Under the pieces are notes generated by a model that saw only the letters and a list, made by a program, of their open reading frames with translations, had not been told where the DNA came from and did not search any database. From Mycolicibacterium rutilum (GTDB taxonomy: Bacteria > Actinomycetota > Actinomycetes > Mycobacteriales > Mycobacteriaceae), in contig NZ_LT629971.1 of NCBI RefSeq assembly GCF_900108565.1, forward strand, positions 5,456,001 to 5,520,000: a stretch of 64,000 nucleotides of DNA, given 5' to 3'. The position numbers were made by a program, and so were the translations under genes. Below, piece by piece: positions 1 to 6,984 of this stretch; within the stretch, counting starts at the first letter, position 1; each line of letters starts with the position of its first letter.

Positions 1-257
1 CCCATCGTCGGCCAGTCGTTCACGTCGACCTCGAGGCGCTGGTACACGACGTGCTCGGTGACCGTCGGGCCGTTGATGACGCCCGTGATCGTCACGTACT
101 GCGGCCCGGTGACGTCGGTCGGTCGCGGGCTGACGCCGGTGACCAGCAGTTGTCCCGCCGGCCAGTCGGGCGGGGTGCCGCGGCGTCGCATCAGCATCGG
201 TCGCGCCAGCAGCACCAGCGCGCCGACCAGCAGCAGGATCACCGCGAATTCGAACAC
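1..257 (-). CDS. Membrane-anchored protein of unknown function, N-terminal part (runs off left edge)
   Basis: This minus-strand frame is open from a GTG at 257 to the window edge. It begins with one hydrophobic segment (about residues 4-17, rich in Val, Leu and Ile), then a basic stretch with MLMRRR, then a soluble part with several Val/Thr-rich strands. This looks like a single N-terminal membrane anchor with a cytoplasmic or surface beta domain. I do not recognise the family. A second GTG lies at 263, but I chose 257 because a perfect TACCAT -10 box (264-269) ends 6 nt before it, the arrangement of a leaderless mycobacterial start. The gene is divergent from hisN, with only 23 bp between the two starts. 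The C-terminus is not in the window. Confidence 0.55.
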   Translation of the reverse strand, partial: MFEFAVILLLVGALVLLARPMLMRRRGTPPDWPAGQLLVTGVSPRPTDVTGPQYVTITGVINGPTVTEHVVYQRLEVDVNDWPTM

Positions 258-280
258 CCCCACATGGTAGGACCACAGGC

Positions 281-1063
281 ATGGATCGCCCCGAGGATGA
301 CCTGACGTTGGCGCTCGCGTTGGCCGACGAGGCCGACGCGCAGACCACCGCCCGATTCGGCGCGGTCGACCTCGTCGTCGAGACCAAACCCGACATGACA
401 CCGGCCACCGACGCCGACCTCGAGGTGGAGGCGATGATCCGGCGCCGGCTCGCGTCGGCCCGGCCCGAGGACTCGGTGTTCGGCGAAGAGTTCGGCGGCA
501 CCCGGGAATTCGTCGGCAGGCAGTGGGTCGTCGACCCGATCGACGGGACCAAGAACTTCGTGCGCGGGGTGCCGGTGTGGGCGACGCTGATCGCGCTGCT
601 GCACGACGGGGTGCCGGCGCTCGGTGTGGTCAGCGCGCCCGCGCTGCAGCGACGGTGGTGGGCGGTCTCCGGGCAGGGCGCGTTCGCCCAGGTGACCGGA
701 CAACCCGAACGACGGGTCTCGGTGTCGAAGGTCGACGATCTCGGGTCGGCGAGCCTGGCGTTCTCGAGCCTGTCCGGGTGGGCGCAGCGCGGGATCCGCG
801 ACCGCTTCGTCGCGCTCACCGACGAGGTGTGGCGCGTGCGCGGATACGGCGACTTCTACAACTACTGCCTGGTCGCCGAGGGCGCCGTCGACATCGCGCT
901 GGAACCCGAGGTGTCGACGTGGGACCTGGCGCCGCTGGACGTGCTGGTGCGCGAGGCCGGCGGCCGCTTCACCAACCTCGCCGGCGAACCCGGCCCGCAC
1001 GGCGGCAGCGCGGTGGCCACCAACGGCCTGCTGCACGAGGCGGTGTTGACGCGGCTGCGCTGA
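281..1063 (+). CDS. hisN: Histidinol-phosphatase of the inositol-monophosphatase family (HisN)
   Basis: The 260-aa product is an inositol-monophosphatase fold, Mg2+-dependent phosphatase. Visible motifs are GEEFGG (about residues 67-72), the metal-binding DPIDGTKNF (about 86-94), the YGDF segment and a C-terminal WDLAPLD (about 213-219), all hallmarks of the family. Length and sequence resemble M. tuberculosis Rv3137, the histidinol-phosphate phosphatase that completes step 8 of histidine synthesis. As in M. tuberculosis it lies just upstream of fadE24 and fadE23, but no pflA-like gene stands between them. The start is the ATG at 281; a TAGGAC box 7 nt upstream suggests leaderless transcription. 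It is divergent from the gene at the left edge. Function rests on family resemblance; substrate is inferred. Confidence 0.85.
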   Translation: MDRPEDDLTLALALADEADAQTTARFGAVDLVVETKPDMTPATDADLEVEAMIRRRLASARPEDSVFGEEFGGTREFVGRQWVVDPIDGTKNFVRGVPVWATLIALLHDGVPALGVVSAPALQRRWWAVSGQGAFAQVTGQPERRVSVSKVDDLGSASLAFSSLSGWAQRGIRDRFVALTDEVWRVRGYGDFYNYCLVAEGAVDIALEPEVSTWDLAPLDVLVREAGGRFTNLAGEPGPHGGSAVATNGLLHEAVLTRLR

Positions 1064-1079
1064 CCGCCGCGCAGGGACC

Positions 1080-1122
1080 TTACTCACGAGTCAGTTCTGG
1101 TACCTTACTCTGGAGTCAGTTC
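1080..1122. promoter_or_regulatory. Tandem operator-like repeat upstream of fadE24
   Basis: Two 18-bp copies lie at 1080-1097 and 1105-1122, 25 bp apart start to start. They differ only at the central two bases. Each copy contains the dyad ACTC-N2-GAGT. This is the form expected of a dimeric repressor bound twice; a TetR-type regulator would be the usual mycobacterial candidate. The second copy begins inside a TACCTT -10-like hexamer (1101-1106), so occupancy could block the fadE24 promoter. The cognate regulator is not identified. Confidence 0.55.
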
Positions 1123-1161
1123 GACGGGCTCGGACATCCACCACAAAGCGAGGCAGCCGAC

Positions 1162-2556
1162 ATGACCAACACCCTGCCGTCGAAGAACGGGTCGAAACCG
1201 AAGCGGCGCGGCGGTAAAGAAAGCGCCGTGGGCCTGCAGAAACACCGGCGCACCGCGACCGACCTGGGCCTGGCGCTCGTCACCCCGCTGGTCGGCCAGG
1301 AGTTCCTGGATCGCTACAACCTGCGCGACCCGCTCAACCGCGGGCTCAAGTACGGCGTCAAGCAGGCGTTCTCGGTCGCCGGCGCCGCGGGCCGCCAGTT
1401 CAAGCGCGTCTCGGGCAGCCAGAGCAGTCCCACGCGGCTCAAGACCAGCGGCTCGGACTACTTCGACCTCACCCCCGACGACGAACAACAGATGATCGTC
1501 GACACGGTCGCCGAGTTCGCCGCGGAAGTCATCCGGCCGGGCGCGCGGGAGGCCGACGAGGCCGCGGCCTACCCCGCCGACCTCGTCGCCAAAGCCTCCG
1601 AACTCGGCATCACCGCGATCAACGTGCCCGAGGACTTCGACGGCATCGCGGCGCACCGCGCGGCGGTCACCAATGTGCTGGTCGCCGAGGCGCTGGCCTA
1701 CGGCGACATGGGGCTGGCGCTGCCGATCCTGGCCCCGGCGGGTGTCGCGTCGGCGCTCACCCACTGGGGCAGCGCCGATCAGCAGGCCACCTATCTCACG
1801 GAGTTCGCCGGCGAGAACGTCCCGCAGGCCTGCGTGGCGATCGCCGAGCCGCGGCCGCTGTTCGATCCGACCGCGTTGAAGACGACGGCCGTGCGGACCC
1901 CCAGCGGCTACCGCATCGACGGCGTGAAGTCGCTGGTGCCGGCCGCCGCCGACGCCGAATTGTTCATCGTCGCAGCGCAACTCAACGGCAAGCCGGCGTT
2001 GTTCATCGTCGAGTCGTCGTCGCAGGGCGTCAGCGTCATCGCCGATCCCGGCATGGGCATCCGCGCCGCGGCCCTGGGCCAGGTGACCTTCGACAGCGTG
2101 ACCGTGCCGCTGTCGGCGCGCCTCGGCGAGGACGAAGCGACCGACGAGGACTACTCCGAGGCGATCGCGCTGTCACGGCTGGGCTGGGCGGCGCTGGCCG
2201 TCGGCACGTCGCACGCGGTGCTCGACTACGTCGTGCCCTACGTCAAGGAACGCCAGGCGTTCGGTGAGCCGATCGCGCATCGGCAGGCGGTCGCGTTCAT
2301 GTGCGCCAACATGGCCATCGAGTTCGACGGGTTGCGGCTGATCACCTGGCGGGGCGCGTCGCGCGCCGACCAGGGCCTGTCGTTCACCCGCGAGGCGGCG
2401 CTGGCCAAACGGCTGGGCGCCGACAAGGGCATGCAGATCGGCCTGGACGGCGTGCAGCTGCTCGGCGGCCACGGCTACACCAAGGAACACCCGGTTGAAC
2501 GCTGGTATCGCGATCTTCGCGCGATCGGCGTCGCCGAGGGTGTTGTAGTTATTTGA
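1162..2556 (+). CDS. fadE24: Acyl-CoA dehydrogenase FadE24
   Basis: The 464-aa flavoprotein is of the acyl-CoA dehydrogenase family and introduces the alpha,beta double bond in beta-oxidation. After about 100 residues of basic N-terminal extension come the N-terminal helical domain (from about residue 105), the middle beta domain and the C-terminal four-helix domain, ending near GGHGYTKEHPVERWYRD. The frame is open much further upstream, but the ATG at 1162 is preceded by a GAGG-type Shine-Dalgarno and gives a protein whose start resembles mycobacterial FadE24. It is followed 32 bp later by fadE23, almost certainly as one operon and possibly one heteromeric enzyme, as in other mycobacterial FadE pairs. 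A tandem operator lies upstream. No single substrate can be read from the sequence. Confidence 0.85.
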   Translation: MTNTLPSKNGSKPKRRGGKESAVGLQKHRRTATDLGLALVTPLVGQEFLDRYNLRDPLNRGLKYGVKQAFSVAGAAGRQFKRVSGSQSSPTRLKTSGSDYFDLTPDDEQQMIVDTVAEFAAEVIRPGAREADEAAAYPADLVAKASELGITAINVPEDFDGIAAHRAAVTNVLVAEALAYGDMGLALPILAPAGVASALTHWGSADQQATYLTEFAGENVPQACVAIAEPRPLFDPTALKTTAVRTPSGYRIDGVKSLVPAAADAELFIVAAQLNGKPALFIVESSSQGVSVIADPGMGIRAAALGQVTFDSVTVPLSARLGEDEATDEDYSEAIALSRLGWAALAVGTSHAVLDYVVPYVKERQAFGEPIAHRQAVAFMCANMAIEFDGLRLITWRGASRADQGLSFTREAALAKRLGADKGMQIGLDGVQLLGGHGYTKEHPVERWYRDLRAIGVAEGVVVI

Positions 2557-2588
2557 GCCGTCATTCCTCAGAATCCGAAAGTCGAACC

Positions 2589-3803
2589 ATGGCAATCAAT
2601 CTGGAACTCCCCCGCAAGCTCGAAGCGGTGATCGAGAAGGCGCATCAGGGCGCGGCGGAGATGCTGCGGCCGATCTCCCGCAAGTGGGACCTGCGCGAGC
2701 ACGAGTACCCGGTCGAACTCGACACGCTGGCCACCCTGTTCGAAGGCATCCAGGGCGCCAAGACGGTCGCGTTCGCCGGCGCCGAGGCGTTCGCCGGTGG
2801 CGACTCGCCCAAGGACACCAACCACAACGGCGCGAACATGTCGGCCGTGCTCAACGTGATGGAAATCAGTTGGGGCGACGTCGCTCTCATGCTGTCGGTG
2901 CCGCGCCAGGGGCTCGGCAACGCCGCGATCTCCAGCGTCGCCACCCCCGAACAGCTGGAGCGCCTGGGCAAGGACATGTGGGCCGCGATGGCCATCACCG
3001 AGCCCGGGTTCGGCTCGGACTCGGCGGCGGTGTCGACGACGGCCAAACTCGACGGTGACGAGTACGTCATCAACGGCGAGAAGATCTTCGTCACCGCCGG
3101 ATCGCGCGCCACACACATCGTGGTGTGGGCGACGCTGGACAAGTCGTTGGGCCGGGCGGCGATCAAGTCGTTCATCGTGCCGCGCGAGCATCCCGGCGTG
3201 ACGGTCGAGCGCCTCGAGGACAAGCTCGGCATCAAGGCCTCCGACACCGCGGTGATCCGCCTCGACAACGTCCGCATCCCGAAGGACAACCTGCTCGGCA
3301 GCCCAGAGATCCAGGTGGAGAAGGGTTTTGCCGGGGTCATGGAAACCTTCGACAACACCCGCCCGGTGGTCGCCGCGATGGCCGTCGGCATCGCCCGCGC
3401 CGCGCTCGAAGAGGTCCGCAAGATCCTCACCGAGGCCGGCATCGAGATCTCCTACGACAAACCCTCGCACGCCCAGAGCGCGCCTGCCGCGGAGTTCCTG
3501 CGCATGGAATCCGATTGGGAGGCGGCTTATCTGCTGATGGTGCGCTCGGCGTGGCAGGCCGACAACGCGATTCCGAACTCGAAGGAAGCGTCGATGGGCA
3601 AGGCCAAGGCCGGCCGCGTCGCCAGCGACATCACGCTCAAGGCCGTCGAACTGGCCGGCACCGTCGGCTACTCGGAGACGACGCTGCTCGAGAAGTGGGC
3701 CCGCGACAGCAAGATCCTCGACATCTTCGAGGGCACCCAGCAGATCCAGCTGCTGGTGGTGGCCCGTCGGCTGCTCGGCCTGTCGTCGGCCGAACTCAAA
3801 TAG
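2589..3803 (+). CDS. fadE23: Acyl-CoA dehydrogenase FadE23
   Basis: The 404-aa acyl-CoA dehydrogenase opens with MAINLELPRKLEA, matching the start of M. tuberculosis FadE23. It carries the FAD/substrate motif AITEPGFGSDSAA (about residues 134-146), the VINGEKIFVTAG segment, and a C-terminal DIFEGTQQIQ that supplies the catalytic-glutamate region of this family. An in-frame ATG-less extension reaches 2553, but the ATG at 2589 matches the family start. It follows fadE24 directly and ends before two hairpins separating it from the convergent mycolyltransferase gene. The partner role with FadE24 is inferred from adjacency and paralogy. Confidence 0.85.
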   Translation: MAINLELPRKLEAVIEKAHQGAAEMLRPISRKWDLREHEYPVELDTLATLFEGIQGAKTVAFAGAEAFAGGDSPKDTNHNGANMSAVLNVMEISWGDVALMLSVPRQGLGNAAISSVATPEQLERLGKDMWAAMAITEPGFGSDSAAVSTTAKLDGDEYVINGEKIFVTAGSRATHIVVWATLDKSLGRAAIKSFIVPREHPGVTVERLEDKLGIKASDTAVIRLDNVRIPKDNLLGSPEIQVEKGFAGVMETFDNTRPVVAAMAVGIARAALEEVRKILTEAGIEISYDKPSHAQSAPAAEFLRMESDWEAAYLLMVRSAWQADNAIPNSKEASMGKAKAGRVASDITLKAVELAGTVGYSETTLLEKWARDSKILDIFEGTQQIQLLVVARRLLGLSSAELK

Positions 3804-3820
3804 GGCTCGGGTTCTCCGCC

Positions 3821-3874
3821 GTTTGTGAATCTGACGACGGAAAGCGCCGAAAATGCGTCGCTAGATTCACAAAC
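3821..3874. repeat. Intergenic palindromic element 1
   Basis: Arms of 19 bp at 3821-3839 and 3856-3874 pair with 17 of 19 matches, the outer 12 bp perfectly, around a 16-nt A-rich loop. It lies between the convergent fadE23 and mycolyltransferase genes, just before a separate perfect terminator hairpin. Its design resembles the elements at 13945-14008 and 25694-25753, although the arm sequences differ. Confidence 0.6.
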
Positions 3875-3887
3875 GGGCCAAGCACCA

Positions 3888-3930
3888 CGCGAAAGTCCCC
3901 GGACGCAGGTGGCGTCCGGGGACTTTCGCG
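3888..3930. terminator. Bidirectional transcription terminator
   Basis: A perfect 19-bp inverted repeat (3888-3906 and 3912-3930) has a 5-nt loop and ends 7 bp before the stop codon of the convergent mycolyltransferase gene. There is no long U tract, which is normal for mycobacterial terminators. It probably ends both fadE23 and the opposite gene. Confidence 0.75.
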
Positions 3931-3937
3931 GTTCCGG

Positions 3938-4915
3938 TTACGAACCCAGGTGCGAGATGAGGTCCGGCTTCATCTCCTGAAGCTGCTGGCCCCAGTACTC
4001 CCAGCTGTGCGTGCCGTACGGCGGGAAGTTGAACACGCCGTTCTGTCCGCCCGCGGCGATGTAGTTGTCGCGGAACGTGACGTTGGTGCGGATCGTCAAG
4101 CCCTCGAGGAACTCGGCGGGCAGGTTCGCGCCACCCAGTTCGTTGGGCTTGCCGTTGCCGCAGTAGACCCACAGCCGGGTGCCGTTGGACACCAGCGTCG
4201 GGATCTGCAGCATCGGGTCGTTGCGCTTCCACGCGCTGTTCGGGTCCTCGGTCGGGCCCCACATGTCGTTGGCCTTGTAGCCGCCGGCGTCACCCATCGC
4301 CATGTTGATCAGGAACGGCCAGCTGCCCTCCGACGGATTCAGGAACGCCGAGAGCGCACCGGCGTAGATGAACTGGTCGGGGTGATAGGCCGCCAGGATC
4401 ATCGCCGAGTTGCCCGACATCGACAGCCCCACCGCGGCGTTGCCCTGGGTCGACACGCCCCGGTTCGCGGCGAGCCACTGCGGCAGCTCGCTGGTCAGGA
4501 ACGTCTCCCACTTGTAGGTCTGGCAGCCCGCCTTGCCGCAGGCCGGCGCGTACCAGTCCGAGTAGAAGCTGGACTGACCGCCGACCGGCATGATCAGCGA
4601 CAGCGGCGAGTCGAAGTACCACTCGAAGGCCTGCGTCTCGAGGTCCCAGCCGTTGTAGTCGTCGCGGGCGCGCAGGCCGTCCAGCAGATACACGGCCTTG
4701 GAGCCGGTGCCCTTCTGAAACTGCACCTTGATGTCGCGGCCCATAGAGGGCGACGGCACCATCAGGTACTCGACCGGCAGGCCGGGCCGGGAGAACGCCC
4801 CCGCTGTCGCTGTCTGCCCGGCGATACTCACCACACCCGGCAGCAAGGCCGCCGCGACGGCAGCCACCGCGAAGCGTCGCGCCCACGGGCCACGAATCTT
4901 GTCAATCAAGCTCAT
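3938..4915 (-). CDS. Antigen 85-type mycolyltransferase (secreted)
   Basis: The 325-aa product transfers mycolic acids between trehalose monomycolate molecules and onto arabinogalactan in the cell wall. An N-terminal signal peptide (basic KIRGPWARR, then a hydrophobic core and an A-x-A-like site before FSRPGLP) is followed by the near-invariant Ag85 start VEYLMVPSPSMGRDIKVQF. The catalytic Ser sits in GLSMSGNS (about residue 168), and the His in GTHSWEYWG (about 306). Cysteines of the Ag85 CGKAGC segment are present. Length equals M. tuberculosis FbpB (325 aa), but I cannot assign the paralogue. The frame runs upstream to 5116; the ATG at 4915 gives a proper signal peptide. It is convergent with fadE23. 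Confidence 0.9.
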   Translation of the reverse strand: MSLIDKIRGPWARRFAVAAVAAALLPGVVSIAGQTATAGAFSRPGLPVEYLMVPSPSMGRDIKVQFQKGTGSKAVYLLDGLRARDDYNGWDLETQAFEWYFDSPLSLIMPVGGQSSFYSDWYAPACGKAGCQTYKWETFLTSELPQWLAANRGVSTQGNAAVGLSMSGNSAMILAAYHPDQFIYAGALSAFLNPSEGSWPFLINMAMGDAGGYKANDMWGPTEDPNSAWKRNDPMLQIPTLVSNGTRLWVYCGNGKPNELGGANLPAEFLEGLTIRTNVTFRDNYIAAGGQNGVFNFPPYGTHSWEYWGQQLQEMKPDLISHLGS

Positions 4916-5201
4916 ACTGCAATTCCATCCATCTTCCGGTTGCCTACTGACCAGGCCGTTCCGTCCCACGATCGAGCGATCGCCATCGACACCGCAGCAC
5001 GTTTTTCGCTGCGCTGTCATGCCCGCTCGACTGACCCGGGGCCGTCGAGCGGACCGAGAAAATTTCAGTTGTCGCGTGTGCAGTAAAACACGATGACCAG
5101 CGCGGGATAAACCCAACAGGCCCCAATGCCCGAGGATCGACGCGAAACAGAAACTGACGGAACCGTCGAACCGCGCCTGGTCGGGCCCGCTTCTCCGGCC
5201 T

Positions 5202-5207
5202 TAGGCT
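5202..5207 (+). promoter_or_regulatory. -10 box of a leaderless TetR promoter
   Basis: TAGGCT is followed by 7 nt and then the ATG of the TetR gene at 5215, the spacing at which mycobacterial transcription starts on the A of the start codon. The rest of 4916-5214 is the non-coding divergent region shared with the mycolyltransferase gene; I see no other clear element in it. Confidence 0.5.
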
Positions 5208-5214
5208 GCCGGTC

Positions 5215-5772
5215 ATGGCGAACGCCCGCGGGTCCCGGCTGAGCGCCGACGATTGGATCACCGCCGGGTACGACATCCTCGCCGAGGACGGCGTCAAGGG
5301 CCTCAAACTCGAGCCGCTGTGTGCCCGCGCCGGGGCGACCAAGGGCAGCTTCTACTGGCATTTCACCGACATGGCCGCATACCGCACGGCGCTGGTCGAA
5401 GCCTGGGGCGAACTGCGCGACGAGGACCGCAGCCACTTCGCCGGGCTACGTGAACTGCCGCCACGCGAGCGGTTGTCGCGAATGATGGAAGCACTGGTCG
5501 ACGCGCGGCACTGGCGCCTCGAGCGCGCGATGCGCGAGTGGGCGCGCACCGACGACGCGGTGGCGGCCGGGGTGCGCGCCTCCGACGCCCGGGTGGTCGA
5601 CGCGGTGCGGCAGGCGTTCGTCGACGACGGGTTCGACCCCGACGACGCCGATGTCCGCGCGAACGCCACCTTCGCGGCCGGGATCGGGTTCCTGCACCTG
5701 TCCGGAGCCCGGCCGAGCCGCGCGGCGGCCGCGCGACGCGAACGGTTCCTCGACATCATGCTCACGCACTGA
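5215..5772 (+). CDS. TetR-family transcriptional regulator
   Basis: The 185-aa protein has an N-terminal TetR helix-turn-helix (about residues 10-55: DWITAGYDILAEDG, then CARAGATKGSFYWHF), with the typical GSFYWHF recognition-helix end. The C-terminal ligand domain is variable. It is transcribed in the same direction as the acyl-CoA dehydrogenase-like gene 41 bp downstream. A CATAC-N6-GTATG dyad in that gap is the likely operator, so this protein probably represses the downstream flavoprotein. Ligand unknown. Confidence 0.85.
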   Translation: MANARGSRLSADDWITAGYDILAEDGVKGLKLEPLCARAGATKGSFYWHFTDMAAYRTALVEAWGELRDEDRSHFAGLRELPPRERLSRMMEALVDARHWRLERAMREWARTDDAVAAGVRASDARVVDAVRQAFVDDGFDPDDADVRANATFAAGIGFLHLSGARPSRAAAARRERFLDIMLTH

Positions 5773-5783
5773 CAGCGCCGTTC

Positions 5784-5806
5784 CATACAAAAAAGTATGT
5801 TAGCGT
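5784..5806 (+). promoter_or_regulatory. Palindromic operator and leaderless -10 box
   Basis: A perfect dyad CATAC-N6-GTATG (5784-5799), with an all-A spacer, abuts TAGCGT (5801-5806), which lies 7 nt before the ATG at 5814. The dyad would cover the -10/-35 spacer. The likely ligand is the TetR encoded immediately upstream. Confidence 0.6.
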
Positions 5807-5813
5807 CCGGGGC

Positions 5814-6974
5814 ATGACCGTCTCCACTGTCGACGCCGACTTCGTCAGCCGGCTGGCGGACCGGGCGCTGGAGGCCGAACGGCTGCGCCAACTGCCCCCG
5901 GCGACGGTCGAGGAGTTCACCGCGTCGGGACTGTCCGATCTGCTGGTGCCTGCCCGGTTCGGCGGCCGGCAGGCGCCGTTTCCCGCGATCCTCGACCCGG
6001 TGCGGCGGATGGCCCACGGGTGCGCCTCGAGCGCCTGGACGATCGGCTTTCTCGTCCTGCACAACTGGATGGTCGCGCTGTTCGGCGAGCAGGCCCAGCA
6101 GGAGGCGTTCGCGACGCGCCCGTTCCTGGCGCCCGCCCCGTTGGCGCCGACGGGCCGCGGCGTGCCCGTCGACGGCGGCATCCGGCTCACCGGCCGCTGG
6201 TCGTGGGCCACCGGCGTGATGCACGGGAACTGGATCATGGTCGGTGCCCTGTGCGGTCCCGACGACGACCTGACCGCGATCTGGCCCGCGCTCGCGCTGC
6301 TGCCGATCACCGACGTGGTCATCGAGGACGTCTGGCACACCGACGGCATGCGCGCCACCGGATCCAACGACGTCGTCATCACCGATGCGTTCGTGCCCGA
6401 GCACCGGTTGGTTCGGGTGGGCGACATCTACGCCGGCAGCGCCCCCGGCGCGCAACTGCACGACGCCGACACCTATCGCTGGCCGATGGTGCCGGCCGTG
6501 GCGCTGCTGGCCGCGATGCCGGCACTGGGCAGCGCCGAACGCGCCGCCGAGATCTACGCCGAGCGGCTGGCGGGCCGCGTGCTGGCCTACGAAGGCCTCA
6601 CGCAGAAGGACAAACCCCTCGCCCAGGCCCGGCTCGGCGAGGCCGATGTCCGGCTGCGTACCCTGCGCGGCCTGCTGGCCGACACCGTCGGCGAGATCGA
6701 AACCGCCGTCGCCGCAGGTGAATCGGTGCCGCGGCCGGTGCGCGCTGCGGCGCGGATGTCCGCCGCGCACATCGTCCACGAGTCGCGCGCCGTGATCGGC
6801 TTGCTACTCGAGGCGTCGGGCGCCAGCGCGCACTTCGTCGACAATCCACTGCAGCGCATCAAACGCGATGTCGACGTGATCGCCGGCCACGTCGTGTTCG
6901 ATTACGACACCGGCCGCGAACTCGCCGGGGCGTTGAAGCTCGGGATGAAAGTGCCGCGGACCGCGATGGTGTAG
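5814..6974 (+). CDS. Acyl-CoA dehydrogenase-like flavoprotein (HsaA-type monooxygenase group)
   Basis: The 386-aa protein has the acyl-CoA dehydrogenase fold but lacks the usual TEPxxGSD substrate motif, having GRWSWATGVMHGNW in the middle domain instead. That pattern, and the C-terminal HIVHESRAVIGLLLEASGAS, are typical of flavin-dependent monooxygenase/dibenzothiophene desulfurisation-type relatives such as HsaA. The ATG at 5814 is chosen because of the leaderless promoter; the open frame extends back to 5538. Its stop is followed by an AGGAG that probably once served the small oxidoreductase now at 8439, before an IS900-like element inserted between them. Substrate unknown. Confidence 0.75.
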   Translation: MTVSTVDADFVSRLADRALEAERLRQLPPATVEEFTASGLSDLLVPARFGGRQAPFPAILDPVRRMAHGCASSAWTIGFLVLHNWMVALFGEQAQQEAFATRPFLAPAPLAPTGRGVPVDGGIRLTGRWSWATGVMHGNWIMVGALCGPDDDLTAIWPALALLPITDVVIEDVWHTDGMRATGSNDVVITDAFVPEHRLVRVGDIYAGSAPGAQLHDADTYRWPMVPAVALLAAMPALGSAERAAEIYAERLAGRVLAYEGLTQKDKPLAQARLGEADVRLRTLRGLLADTVGEIETAVAAGESVPRPVRAAARMSAAHIVHESRAVIGLLLEASGASAHFVDNPLQRIKRDVDVIAGHVVFDYDTGRELAGALKLGMKVPRTAMV

Positions 6975-6984
6975 GAGATTCTCA

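Noticed and set aside
523..1161. N-terminal extension of fadE24 in the same frame
   Set aside because: The extension overlaps hisN in another frame and is Arg-rich shadow coding; the ATG at 1162 fits the family start.
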